A stretch of 64,000 bases of DNA from contig OW568867.1 in assembly GCA_938743325.2 (NCBI GenBank), positions 712,501-776,500 on the forward strand, in the 5' to 3' direction. Source of the DNA: Pycnococcus provasolii. Its lineage: Eukaryota; Chlorophyta; Pseudoscourfieldiophyceae; Pseudoscourfieldiales; Pycnococcaceae. Made by a program: the position numbers and the translations under genes. Of the stretch, positions 1 through 9,800 are shown one piece after another (the stretch's first letter is position 1; the number at the start of each line of letters is the position of its first letter). The notes below the pieces were generated by a model. It searched no databases. It saw only the letters and a list, made by a program, of their open reading frames with translations, and was not told the DNA's origin.

Positions 1-367
1 TGGGGCAGAACACCTCGGTATCCGAGACGAACACCGCGTTGGTTTGCAGCTCCGCATTCTTGTAGGTGAATGCAGGATAGGCGTCGTATTCCATGTTGAT
101 GAAAGGGTTGTAGTTGAGTCCTGTCGACTCGTCGCCGCGCGGCGCAACGGTGACCGCGGGAGGTTCGACCTCTTCGGGCTTACGTGTCCACGAGCACTTC
201 AAATGCGGGCTCGCCGCCAGGTTAAATCCAAGCACGCAGTCGTCCGTGTCATCGTATGTCACGGGCACACCCTCAACGGAGTAAACCGATGTGGGATACC
301 AGGGCGCGGCACTAGCCTTCAGCGCAACCGTTCCATTCACGCCTAAGGCGGCAGTCACGTCAGCCAT
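1..367 (-). CDS. partial unknown protein, 5' end of gene, runs off window
   Basis: The minus strand is open from an ATG at 367 to the window edge with no stop, about 122 codons; the frame upstream of the ATG is closed by a stop at 395-397. The product begins MADVTAALGVNG and is rich in Val, Thr, Asn and acidic residues, with single Cys residues spaced among beta-like stretches. It has no signal peptide or membrane segment in the visible part. I do not recognise a family. The lack of stops over 367 bases and ordinary amino-acid composition argue for a real gene, but the rest lies outside the window. A strong foldback palindrome (398-479) sits directly upstream of its start. Confidence 0.5.
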   Translation of the reverse strand, partial: MADVTAALGVNGTVALKASAAPWYPTSVYSVEGVPVTYDDTDDCVLGFNLAASPHLKCSWTRKPEEVEPPAVTVAPRGDESTGLNYNPFINMEYDAYPAFTYKNAELQTNAVFVSDTEVFCP

Positions 368-397
368 GGATGAAAAGGTGTAGAACGTAAAATGTCA

Positions 398-479
398 GCA
401 AGATGGCACGCCACCACCTCGAGGTGGGCCACCTCGTGGTGGGCCACCTCCACCTCGTGGCGGTGGCGTGCCATCTTGC
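398..479. repeat. 82 bp foldback palindrome
   Basis: The outer 18 bases (398-415) are a perfect inverted match to 462-479 (GCAAGATGGCACGCCACC and its complement). The inside continues as an imperfect palindrome of CCACCTCG/GGTGG units. It lies 30 bp upstream of the ATG of the partial minus-strand gene, so it would be in its 5' leader or promoter. Confidence 0.85.
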
Positions 480-1082
480 GGTGCGTGTGTGTGAGTGTCG
501 TTTCGAGGGAAGGCGTTGCGGAGGGGCACTTTTCGACTTTTCATCTTCCAGGCGTGGGGCGCCAGCCTCGCACGGCGCATGCAAGGGAGAGATGCAAGGG
601 TCTGTCATGTAAGGCTTTGACTTTGACTTTGACTTGAGGGGGTACAGGAACCGGCGCATACAATCCAAACTTATGTACAGTACTGTACGCACAAATGCGG
701 ATGTAATAAACTTACATACTGTATGTACAGACCTGTGGCACAGGAATAAAAAGGTAACAACTCAATCAAAGCTCCTCCTCCTCCTCCTTCTTCCTCCTCC
801 TTCTTCTTCTTCTTCCTCCTCCATGTTGTGCGTTCTGAGTTTGTAAATGGCCTCGGAAAGCTCCCCGAGCCTCTTCCAGGGGGGGACTCCAGTAGGTAGG
901 GAATACGTACCACATGGTAAGTGGTGGTGCTCGTCCTCGTTGGACCAAACATTTTCGTCCATGAGGGAGTCCAAGGCGGCAATCCAAAAAAAAGATACCT
1001 TGAGGGGGCGCGATCGGGAGTTGGGAGAGGGCAGTTTGCCCCCTGATTCTGCCCGGAACGAATAGTGTTAAGGAACTCCGGA

Positions 1083-1106
1083 GGAAGGGAAGGGAAGGGA
1101 AGGGAA
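1083..1106. repeat. GGAAG simple tandem repeat
   Basis: About four consecutive GGAAGGGAAG-type units, purine-only on this strand. Confidence 0.8.
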
Positions 1107-1372
1107 AAAACAAATCCAAGTCGCCCGAAGGGTTCCAACATGCCTGCTCCCAAGAATTGCGGCTCTTGTTTTTCAGGATGCCCACCCTACGAGCACACCT
1201 TGACAAAAAAACTACAAGGGCTTGGGTCTTATTTGACAAGGTTAGAAGGTGGTATGGTTAGTAGTTTCTCGGATACGCGGACTTCCTCGGATACGCGCAC
1301 GCAGCAGAAACGCCTTACACTACCCACCTTACACTACCATCATGACACAATTTTAAATTGACAGTGTGTTTT

Positions 1373-2527
1373 TTACAGTGTTTTTGCAGTGTTGTTTTTC
1401 CTTAAAGACAACAACAACAACCCCTCAGCAGCCTCGCGTGCGGCGCGCTCGCCCGACGCGATGGCGCCCTCCACGTGGCCCGACGCGGACTCCGTCTCCG
1501 TGCCCGCAAATGAAACGCCCCACGATGCCGACTGACGAAGCAACTTATGTCCGTACGTAGCGCGCGGATCCTCTTGACGTTCGGCGTACTTGCCGGGGCC
1601 GTACGTCAGTGGCTCCGCCATCCAGCTCGCGTGGTACACCTTATCGAGCTGCTCGCTCGCGATGGGACCAAATGCGGCGGCGAGCTCCCTCGCCACCGAG
1701 ACGCGGAGGGAATTCGCGCTCAGCCCCGTCACGTTGTCGGAGGCGTGCTCGGCAAGCTTGCCGCACGCGCGTGCGCCAAACGTCACGCCCGCGATGGCAT
1801 TTGTGAGTTCTCCCAACTCCGGCGCATCAGCACCCTCCCACGTCACCAAGCTCGGGAGCTGCGCAACGCCACTGTCGCCTTGCTCGCGCCAGAAGGGCGA
1901 AGGGTATGTGGCGACAACCTTCGCCCAGTCCCCGGCCCACGTCGCTGTCGCGTTCATGCGTTCGACTTGCTCATCCGGGAGCGGTGGAGAGAAGTTTATG
2001 GCAGCCGCAAGTCTGGGGGGTACTGCGATCACGATGTGCGCACCCTCATACACCGCGCCGTTGCTGGTGCGCACGTGCACGCCTCCACCCGCGAGGCTCT
2101 CCACATCTTTCACAGTCTCGCCGAGGTGCACCGTGTCGCGGAGAAGCTTCCCATGAATGGCACGGGCGAGTGCGCCGTAGCCGCCGTTGATTCGCACCGC
2201 GTCAGGCCCGCACGGCGCGAGCCGCTCGCCACCACCTGGAGCCCGCCCGCCAGGAAGTCTCACGCCTCCGTCAAGGCGTTGAGGCACGAATTCGAGTTGG
2301 AGTTGATTTGCGAGTTCCATCACCCGGCGTTCGTGCGGTGGCCACGTCCACGAAGCGCCGAGGTCAACGCCTTCTGGCGTGGAGAAGCACCTGCCACCTA
2401 TACGCGCACGTCCCTCCAAAATGACAACCGATAAGCCTTGCGTCTGCAGTTTCCACGCCGCGACGAGTCCGGAAATTCCCGCGCCGACGACGATCACGTC
2501 CGTCGCGGAGGCTGCCGTCGTCGCCAT
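1373..2527 (-). CDS. FAD-dependent amine oxidase family protein
   Basis: Predicted flavoprotein oxidase of the monoamine/polyamine oxidase family, 384 aa from the ATG at 2527. I chose that Met because the FAD-binding beta-alpha-beta motif follows at once (VIVVGAGISGLVAAW, then LEGRARIGGR), while the 102 residues upstream in the same frame are low-quality Arg-rich sequence. The C-terminus has the second FAD contact typical of the family, FAGTETESASGHVEGAIASG. The Cys that carries covalent FAD in animal MAO is not seen at the equivalent place (the segment reads LTYGPGKY), so FAD is probably non-covalent. No transit or signal peptide is obvious. Substrate cannot be told from sequence: amines, polyamines or a related compound. 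Confidence 0.85.
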   Translation of the reverse strand: MATTAASATDVIVVGAGISGLVAAWKLQTQGLSVVILEGRARIGGRCFSTPEGVDLGASWTWPPHERRVMELANQLQLEFVPQRLDGGVRLPGGRAPGGGERLAPCGPDAVRINGGYGALARAIHGKLLRDTVHLGETVKDVESLAGGGVHVRTSNGAVYEGAHIVIAVPPRLAAAINFSPPLPDEQVERMNATATWAGDWAKVVATYPSPFWREQGDSGVAQLPSLVTWEGADAPELGELTNAIAGVTFGARACGKLAEHASDNVTGLSANSLRVSVARELAAAFGPIASEQLDKVYHASWMAEPLTYGPGKYAERQEDPRATYGHKLLRQSASWGVSFAGTETESASGHVEGAIASGERAAREAAEGLLLLSLRKNNTAKTL

Positions 2528-3028
2528 CGTCGTCAAGCAGGCGACGGTTGCTACGTAAAGGCTGCAAGGTAAATTCCTCGTGTTTGCTCCTCGTCCTCGT
2601 CGTCCTCGTCGTCGTCGTGCTTCTTGTCTTTTTACAGGAAGGCGCACAGTAAAACGTGCACAAGCTTCGAGAGTAAAAGGATCACAAGCGCCAACAACAA
2701 TACCACCACCACGACGACGAACCGTAGTCACAGTAGTCCGATGAACAAGAGATGTCAGGGGCATGCAATGCGATGGAAGTGATGTGATGTGATGTGATGT
2801 GCGTGCGGGTCCCACCAGAGATAAGGGAGGCAACGATCCGTGGCTCCCGTTGTGTTAAGACCGGAGGTCCTCTAGATTTCGGGGTTCTTCTCCACTTGAT
2901 GAAGTTAGGGGTTAGGACTTCGGTCAACGCTCCCCTTTGTTGGGAGGACCTGTTGGGAGGGAGTCTAATATCCGGATATCTCGGCGGCGGTTACCTGCTC
3001 CCCCTTCTCATTCTCACCCGAAATCACC
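2528..3028. promoter_or_regulatory. divergent intergenic between amine oxidase and TauE gene
   Basis: About 500 bp separating two divergently transcribed genes, so both promoters should lie here. It contains a GATGT microsatellite near 2780-2800 and a short GTTAGGGGTTAGG telomere-like run near 2906. No coding signal beyond a low-complexity extension of the amine oxidase frame. Confidence 0.5.
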
Positions 3029-4045
3029 ATGTCCACCCCCACTCCCTCCATCACCATCATGTCCACCATGTCCACCACCACCTCCCCCACCTCCTGGAAC
3101 TCTGTTCTCGTCCTCGTCATAGCATCGTTCGCGTCCTCCTTCACGCGTGGACTCACCGGCTTCGGTGGTGCCGTCATCCTGTTATCAGTCTGGGCAACGG
3201 CCTCTTTGTTCATTTCCGTCCCACCTCTTCCAGCTCTCGTGATGCTTGACGGATTTCTCGGATGCGTTACCACCTTACCCATGTCCTTCTCCGTCAACTT
3301 CAAGCAAACTTCTCGCCTCCTGCTCATATCGTTCCTCCCCCTCCAAAGTATATTTGTTCCCGTCGGAGCACTTCTTCTCAAAATATGCGACCCGTCGTAC
3401 TTGGAAATCGCCACAGGGTTCATCGTGTGTGGTTTTGTCATCTTCCAGTCAGGCGTCGCCCAGATGGTGTTCAACGTCGTCTACCCGCCAAGTACTGACC
3501 CACTGCCAACATTTTCATCACCAGTCGTTGATGAAGAAAAGTCGACGCTGCTGTCCACATTACCACCACCACCACCACCACCAGAAACAAAACAACAACA
3601 AAAACAGTCGTTCCATTCCTGGCTGCTCGAAACCAACACGCCTGACACGTTCGCGTACAAAGGATCTCGCCTCTCTTTCGTCGCCATCTGCTGCGCCGCC
3701 GGCATCCTGAGTGGAATCATTGGAGGCGTGTGCGGTGTGCACGGCCCTCCCATCATCGCCGTGTACTCACTCATACAGATGGACAAGGATTCCGTGCGAG
3801 CCACCTCAACAGCCATCTCCATTGCAGTCATCACGGTACGCGTCATTTCGTACCTCGTGTTTGGTCTCTTTCACATTCAAATCGTGCTGTACTCGTTGTG
3901 CTCGTGTGGCGCTCTCGTGGGCTTGTACGCGGGTATCGAGGCGGCACGTCGCGTCGACGGCCAGTCGTTTCAGCGCATCATGATGGTTGTGCTGTGCATG
4001 GGAGGCGCGCTGCTTCTGTACAAGGGTGCGACGGCAACAGCCTAA
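3029..4045 (+). CDS. TauE/SafE (TSUP) family membrane permease
   Basis: Membrane protein of 338 aa of the sulfite exporter TauE/SafE family, which moves small organic or sulfur anions across membranes in other organisms. Two homologous halves are visible. The first carries RGLTGFGGAVILLSV (about 40-54) and the second GIIGGVCGVHGPPIIAVY (about 230-247), the paired Gly-rich signatures of this family, each within hydrophobic segments. A cytosolic-looking loop rich in Pro, Gln and Lys (about 163-200) separates the halves. The N-terminus is Ser/Thr/Pro rich and has no clear cleavable signal. The last 10 codons are duplicated exactly at 6464-6493. Substrate is unknown. Confidence 0.88.
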   Translation: MSTPTPSITIMSTMSTTTSPTSWNSVLVLVIASFASSFTRGLTGFGGAVILLSVWATASLFISVPPLPALVMLDGFLGCVTTLPMSFSVNFKQTSRLLLISFLPLQSIFVPVGALLLKICDPSYLEIATGFIVCGFVIFQSGVAQMVFNVVYPPSTDPLPTFSSPVVDEEKSTLLSTLPPPPPPPETKQQQKQSFHSWLLETNTPDTFAYKGSRLSFVAICCAAGILSGIIGGVCGVHGPPIIAVYSLIQMDKDSVRATSTAISIAVITVRVISYLVFGLFHIQIVLYSLCSCGALVGLYAGIEAARRVDGQSFQRIMMVVLCMGGALLLYKGATATA

Positions 4046-4180
4046 CTATGCTCTTTCATGATGAAGGCCTCGCTCATCGAGCTCGCGGCCTCTCGGTGTG
4101 CAAGGATGGTTGTGTGTGCAAGGTGGGACGATGCTCATTTTGCAGCCGCCGTCCCTCCCCCGCGCCCGCGGGCACACGAC

Positions 4181-5185
4181 ATGCGTCTCATGTCCTTCCA
4201 GTGCGTGCTGTGTGGGTTCCCACTTGTGCTTATTCTATTCTTGTCGCTTCACCAGCCCTCGGCGCAAATCCTCGACACACCTGCGGATACTGCTGCACCA
4301 GGAGAGTTAGGGTACAGCAGTGATGATGCCCCTGTGGAGGACGCCTCAACAGCAGCAGAAGTGGCAGCACCAGCAGCACCTCCCCCTCGAGGTTTTGCTA
4401 GCGTCTCGTCCATTCCGTGGCTGCAAAAACCGTGCCACCTCAACTGCAAGAAGTGGACTATAGTCGGCTCAGGCAAAATCACCATGGAGGAGTACCGCAC
4501 CATCGACAGCGCGGATGGGTGCGTGGCGTGGTTCAGCAAACTAAGAAAGTACATGGCGGGAAACAAAATTAGCTTGCTCGTGTCGCGACACGCGGAGGAA
4601 CGGGAAGGATGGAGTCGCATACCGACAAACACGCCACTATGTCCCATCCTGCACCACAACTCATCCATCGTGCGGAAAAATCACAGGTTCTGGACGGGTG
4701 GATATCTCGACCCCATATGGATTTACGAGAAGTACCTTGCGCTGTCAACGCGCGAGTATCCAGACCACGTCGCAACACCAAACACGCGCCTCTTTCCAGG
4801 CTGTCCGTTATGCAACACCGCGGCTGGGAACCCGTGCGCGCACGGCAGTGGAAGAAACGGGCCGTCGACGGGCGCGGCGTTCGTCTCGTATCTGCAGAGC
4901 GCCAGCGCGGTGGAGCGCATCGACACGTACGGCATGACGTTCGAGCTGCAAGAAAAGTATGGCTACGACTTTCACATAGACTTCCTCGCGCCGATCGTGA
5001 GACAGTGCTGCACGAAGTGCGTCTTCCACGGCGCGCAGTTGAAAAGGGAGGAGCTCTTCAAAAATGTGAAAACGAACGTGCATGCAGCGCACAGCGCCGC
5101 TGTAGCACGGCGCGACTCGCTGCGCAGCAAGCTCGCTGCACTCCGCCAAAGACCAAAGCCGTGGATACAACATGGACGGCGATGA
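4181..5185 (+). CDS. probable GT29-type (sialyltransferase-like) glycosyltransferase
   Basis: Predicted type II Golgi membrane protein of 334 aa. The ATG at 4181 puts a hydrophobic anchor at residues 4-28; an in-frame ATG at 4058 would add 41 residues and sits only 12 bases after the upstream stop. The lumenal part resembles GT29 enzymes: WTIVGSGKI followed by IDSADGCVAW matches the layout of sialylmotif L, PSTGAAFVSYL...IDTYGM matches sialylmotif S (the P-[ST]-[TS]-G start and the D-x-YG end), and a YDFH segment follows where the family has its motif VS His. Several Cys (CPLC, CCTKC) suggest disulfides. Known family role: transfer of sialic acid or a related sugar such as Kdo. Donor and acceptor are unknown here. 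The family call is moderate. Confidence 0.55.
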   Translation: MRLMSFQCVLCGFPLVLILFLSLHQPSAQILDTPADTAAPGELGYSSDDAPVEDASTAAEVAAPAAPPPRGFASVSSIPWLQKPCHLNCKKWTIVGSGKITMEEYRTIDSADGCVAWFSKLRKYMAGNKISLLVSRHAEEREGWSRIPTNTPLCPILHHNSSIVRKNHRFWTGGYLDPIWIYEKYLALSTREYPDHVATPNTRLFPGCPLCNTAAGNPCAHGSGRNGPSTGAAFVSYLQSASAVERIDTYGMTFELQEKYGYDFHIDFLAPIVRQCCTKCVFHGAQLKREELFKNVKTNVHAAHSAAVARRDSLRSKLAALRQRPKPWIQHGRR

Positions 5186-5326
5186 CTAAAGGTAGTTGTT
5201 TCTATACACGTTATGTACTATTGTACGTTACGTTACTGTAACATATGAATGAAGTGAAGTGGTGTTGTACATCAGCAGATTAGTTTTGGGAAAGAACATC
5301 TCTTGCTTGGAGTGATACACATTGAA

Positions 5327-6364
5327 TTACTGTGTTGCATTATTCAGATTCCAGTCGTACGGAAGGTACGTCTTGATCTCGACGTCCGCCGCCATCGAAG
5401 TCGATTGGCATTTGTTCATCGTCTCGACAATCCATGCTGCCACGGATCCTCCTGCTTGCCTCGAGAAGTCACCACCGTACCAATCAAAGAGTTTCGAAAC
5501 AGCAAGCCCGCCGTCCGCCGTCACAGCAACGCCCTTGCCAGCGTTGGAGAGCCACAGACAGGTTTGGTCGTCGAGTTGATTCTGCAGATCTTTGCCCGTG
5601 TATGGTTCCTGGCGCAAATCCGGGCAGCTTACGCTCGCGCAGTTCACAGCAGCGTGAATGCGCGGCTCGTCTGGCCAATTCGCACGAATGATGCCATGTT
5701 CAATCTGGTCCAAGCTCATCGTTTGCCCCGCGATTTCGCCGGCTGGCTGCCTCCACACTGGAGAAAGGAAAGTTCCGAGATCACGAATCGATGCAATCTT
5801 ATTGTCACCGCTGCTGAGAACTTTGCTAATCGCAAAAGCGTTGTATGCGTTGATGTAGAGTGCGAGCGCTTCATCGCGAGACATTGACGAAATTGCGGAA
5901 GAATTCAGATTCTTCAGCTGATCAATGTATTCGTCGAGCTTGCCTCTGTCCATACCCAAACGAACGTAGTCGACAGCAACGTACGACACATTGTTAGTCG
6001 GCGAGATCTGATTGGGGTACGTGTACTTGGCGAGCACATCTGCCCATGCGGAGTTGTCCATCGCAGCAGTAGCCTCTGTCTTCGCGGAGCTGTTGAAGTC
6101 AAGCCGAATGGCTGGCACAGTCTGACCCGCGTTGACGTACCATACCGACCCAATGATCACGACCAAGACAACGACGACCATCATCAGAGCTATGATTAGA
6201 TAGCACCACCACCGCCACCAAAATGGACGACCATTTTGGACGTTGGACGTTTTCTTGCTGTTATTACCTTCTTCGGACATGGCATTTTCAACATCTTCAA
6301 TGGCGTAAGGCTGCGACGTCGCCATCTTGTCCCTGAGCAAGTTACTCGCCGTCGGCGTCGCCAT
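5327..6364 (-). CDS. DUF547-domain membrane protein
   Basis: Protein of 345 aa with one strong transmembrane segment near residues 52-75 (WWCYLIIALMMVVVVLVVII) and a C-terminal DUF547 domain. Domain hallmarks are visible in order: RDEALALYINAYNAFAI, the SIRDLG block, SLDQIEHGIIR, and PRIHAAVNCASVSCPDLR with its paired Cys. DUF547 proteins have no firmly assigned reaction; in plants they often follow a leucine-zipper region, which is absent here. Topology is probably a short Ser/Asn-rich cytosolic tail with the DUF547 domain outside or in a lumen. Intergenic spacing to the gene on its left is 141 bp, tail to tail. Confidence 0.85.
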   Translation of the reverse strand: MATPTASNLLRDKMATSQPYAIEDVENAMSEEGNNSKKTSNVQNGRPFWWRWWCYLIIALMMVVVVLVVIIGSVWYVNAGQTVPAIRLDFNSSAKTEATAAMDNSAWADVLAKYTYPNQISPTNNVSYVAVDYVRLGMDRGKLDEYIDQLKNLNSSAISSMSRDEALALYINAYNAFAISKVLSSGDNKIASIRDLGTFLSPVWRQPAGEIAGQTMSLDQIEHGIIRANWPDEPRIHAAVNCASVSCPDLRQEPYTGKDLQNQLDDQTCLWLSNAGKGVAVTADGGLAVSKLFDWYGGDFSRQAGGSVAAWIVETMNKCQSTSMAADVEIKTYLPYDWNLNNATQ

Positions 6365-6463
6365 CTTTGGTGAAAGCGGAGGATGAGGAGGAGGAAGCTG
6401 CGTGGTGGCGATTTGTGCGATTTGTAACGTTCAGTTCAGTGCGACACCCGAGAAAAAATAAAA

Positions 6464-6493
6464 TCTGTACAAGGGTGCGACGGCAACAGCCTA
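6464..6493 (+). repeat. 30 bp perfect duplicate of the TauE gene 3' end
   Basis: Identical over 30 bases to 4015-4044, the last codons of the TauE/SafE gene including the first bases of the stop. Here it is outside any gene and 22 bp from the dispersed repeat copy 1. Confidence 0.85.
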
Positions 6494-6515
6494 GTCTAAG
6501 ATGGCTCGTTCATCC

Positions 6516-6713
6516 ACTGAGATCCCCTCATTCAGTAATGAAGTGTACTTTACTCTGTCCAGCAGCGGTCGTCCATTCACATCATTCACTGCGCGTTTTT
6601 GTACATGGCGCAGGTGATTTCGAAGGTTGTATCAACTCTATCAGGGCACTTTCGTTGGCGTAGTCAGGTCTCCGGTTGCGACTTGTTTTACGTTGATGTC
6701 GTCGCCAGCGCCA
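6516..6713 (+). repeat. dispersed repeat, copy 1 (about 200 bp)
   Basis: Matches the reverse complement of 34182-34418 along its whole length. Shared blocks include ACTGAGATCC, CATTCAGTAATGAAG, CGGTCGTCCATTCACATCA, CACTGCGCGTTTTTGT, CATGGCGCAGGTGATTTCGA and GATGTCGTCGCCAGCGCCA. Copy 1 lacks about 35 bases in the middle, consistent with a deletion between short CATTCAC repeats. No coding capacity is evident; a non-autonomous mobile element is one option. Confidence 0.8.
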
Positions 6714-6883
6714 TCACTTACGACTCTACCTGCCGCTAGAGTATCTAAGTAGTATCTAGAGGAGTGCAATAGGGCTGTCTTGGAGTTTAGGTTTGCAATC
6801 TTGTATTTACAAAACATTGTGCACACACAAACTCCTTACTGTACATATATTACTTCATCATCATGTTACTACTACGGACCTAC

Positions 6884-9800
6884 CTACCTCCTCGCTCGCT
6901 CGCTCGCTCCTCCTTCTCCATCCATCCCAATCCCAAACCGCTTCACGGGTTCGCCGCGCGCACCCGCGGCAGTCAGAGAGTGGTAGTGAGCAATCATCGC
7001 CTCCTGACGCCTCAGCTCCTCCTCCATTCGCGCCTCGTCGCCATCCCCTCCCACCTCCAGCACAACTTCCTCGAGGCTAGGCTCTGAAATCGACCACGCG
7101 CGAAGGATGCCGCTGACGCGCGCCTCCTCAAGCGCGTGCACAAGATTGGGAATGTCCACCCTTGTCTTCTGCAGTGTCCAAGAAGCGCGCTCGCCGCTGA
7201 TGTGCGCCTCCTCAAGGGTCAGCAGTGTACCAAGGGTGGTGGGGACCGCTCTCACTAAAAACACGCAAGACACCCGGAGCTCGCCATGCGCATGTTGCGT
7301 CCGTAAAGCTCTTGGTGTCCCAATGGCGTGCAATTTCCCAAGGCTCATCAAACCGACGCGCGTGCAAAGTTCGCACGCATCTTCGACAGAGTGCGTGGTG
7401 AGAAGAATACTCGCATGAGATGAGGCACGTCGGATGGCGGCTCGCACGTGTACGCGTGCTATGGGGTCGACGCCCGCAGTTGGTTCGTCGAGCAGAAGGA
7501 CAGCAGAGCCGTTCATGGCCATGGCAAGGTTCATTTTGCGTCGATTGCCGCCGCTAAGAGCGTGCGCCTGCACGTCGTGCATGCCGTCGAGTCCCACGGA
7601 TGCAATCTGATGCTGAATGTGAGCACTCACTTCGTCGACACCACGAACGCCCGCAATGAGCTCGAGGTGCTCGGCAACCGTCAGCGTCTCCAGTGCGGCA
7701 TCCGTTTGTGGGCAGTACCCCATTATGCGAGGACGGCGGAAGCGCCCGCTCGACGCGCGCGTGTCGCCCGTAATCATTTTGAACGTTGAACTCTTGCCAC
7801 ATCCGTTGATTCCTAGCAGTCCCGTAACTCCTCCCGTCGTTGCTAACCCAAGCCACAGGTCATGAACGGCTGTGAATCTGCCGTACTTCTTCGTCAAGCC
7901 GTGCAGCTGCAAGTGGTCCGACGCACTCTGCGACATCAATCTCGCGCGCTCACCCTTCACCCCCAAACCTGCGATGCCAACTTCTTCATCTTCATCTTCT
8001 ACCACGCTTCCTCCTCCTCCTCCGCTCTCGTCGTCTACCACGCTTCCTCCTCCTCCTCCTCCTCCTCCTCCTTCGAACGTAAAGCACAGCGCCCCAACAA
8101 AAATGGCAACGGCAACTTGCGTCGCAACAAACACAACTGTCATCTCCTCAGTCCTCGTTCCTGCCAAATTATCCAATACGACATCACAGCACCCATACAC
8201 GAGTGAAAAGCCAGGCAGGATGCCTAGCAGGTGAACGAGCATCGGCTCAACCAACTTGTCGGCATTACTCTCGATGGTGAGAATCATCCCGGCGGAACCT
8301 AAACCAATGGCAATGTCAACACCTGCGCTGGTGATGAACGTCTCTGAGGATCTCGACGTCAAGATGGAGAATCCGTGAGAGATGGTTGTCGAAGAAATGC
8401 TGTGCGAAATCACAAGCGAGGCGAGGCGAAGGCCACATGTTGCACTTGGTGCACCAGCCAGTGCCACCACGAATGCCACCAGCCACCACATGGAAAGCAC
8501 CTGAAGAGCCGACGTCGAGGTTGCAATCCACAGTGGTGCCCGTCGCAACCCAGCGACGGCAAGCACACGGCGCAGTCCACTCTCACGAAGACGTGCGAAG
8601 CGAGATCCAAGCGCTGATGGCGGGAGTGCGGAAGCCAGAGCGAGCGTGGCGGCGAGTGTCGCCAGCCTTGGGCTGGAATCGCCGCGGCGCAGAATGCGCA
8701 ATCGCCTCTTCTCCGCATCTCGTCGGAGAGGCGGGATGAGCATGCTCTGCCGAGGCGGCGGCTCTGGTGTAGTACTGGTTGATGATCCGCCGAAGAGCGC
8801 GTGTACCAACGACAGCATAGCGCCATCGGGAGCTTTCCAACCGCGCCACAGAACTGCGTCGCCGCCACCCACACTTTTTGTCGCAGCCTCCAGTTTCGCC
8901 GCAGCGATGGCATCGGAGGCGGTACCACGCTGATACGCCGTCCAGGTGCCAACGTGTGCTGCAAATGTCGCCGCCGTGGTGTCAACACTCGTCGTATTAA
9001 ATGGCATGTTCACATCGAGCAGTACCGCCGCCGCTGTCGTAGCCTGATGTTGCGACGATGAAAGCCATGCAAGTTCATTCGACCATTCAGCCGATGTATG
9101 CCGTGGAAGGCCTCTGAGCACAGCAATGGCTGAGGCAAATAGGATGGCTGGCAAGATGATAAGCAACGTGCGACCAATCCAACCTTCCCTTGCAGCGGCT
9201 TGGTTCATTGCAGAGAGCAGCGCTTTCGTTTGCCGGCGCCAAGCCGTCGTTGTGTCATGAGAAGAGGAAGAAGGCGCCGTCGGCGTCTTGATATCCGCCA
9301 CCTTGATACCTCCCGATTCGCTGCTGCTGTTGGCAGCTAGCGCATGAAACACGCCAGCGAGGTTGGGCGCATCGAGACTGTAATTCACCACGGCGGGCAG
9401 TCTTCCCATCCTTGAGAGTGCATCGCGAAGCGCGTGTGAAGTGGTGGTAGAAGGAAGTGCGAAACAAGCTTCGTCTTGACCATGCGGAATGTGCAATTGC
9501 TCCTCAGTGTTGGGCACGCAGAGACGCAGCACGCGCAATATTTCATCCTTCGCAGACGGAATGCCGTTCGCCAGCTGTACCGTAAGCGTGTGCGGCGCTT
9601 TGAACAGCCTCTTCAACTCCTCCGGATGTCCAAGGCATCGTAGCTGTCCATTCTCGAGCACTGACACCTCGTCCGCAAGGCGATCCGCCTCGTCGAGATG
9701 GTGTGTTGCGAGCAGAATAGCCACACCGCGGCGCTTGTTTCGATCCACCACCTCCTCGATCAGTCGACGACTGCGCGGATCACACCCAGCCGTGGGCTCG

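Larger units (their letters stand above)
368..1372. other. intergenic, no supported gene
   Basis: About 1 kb between two minus-strand genes. It holds the foldback at 398-479, CT-rich triplet runs at about 771-825 and a GGAAG tandem at 1083-1106. Open frames here translate to low-complexity Glu/Arg/Ser runs read from these simple repeats, and none shows a domain. Confidence 0.6.
6365..6883. other. intergenic carrying dispersed-repeat copy 1
   Basis: About 520 bp between the DUF547 start and the ABCA stop. It contains the exact 30 bp copy of the TauE gene end (6464-6493) and one copy of the dispersed repeat (6516-6713). No gene is supported. Confidence 0.6.

Noticed and set aside
671-1239. Overlapping minus frames rich in Glu/Lys/Gly
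   Set aside because: They are read from CTT/CCT simple repeats and have no homologous look.
4058-4180. N-terminal 41-residue extension of the GT29-like protein
   Set aside because: It would start 12 bases after the upstream stop and puts an unhelpful Cys/Pro-rich stretch before the membrane anchor; the ATG at 4181 fits better, though the longer form cannot be excluded.
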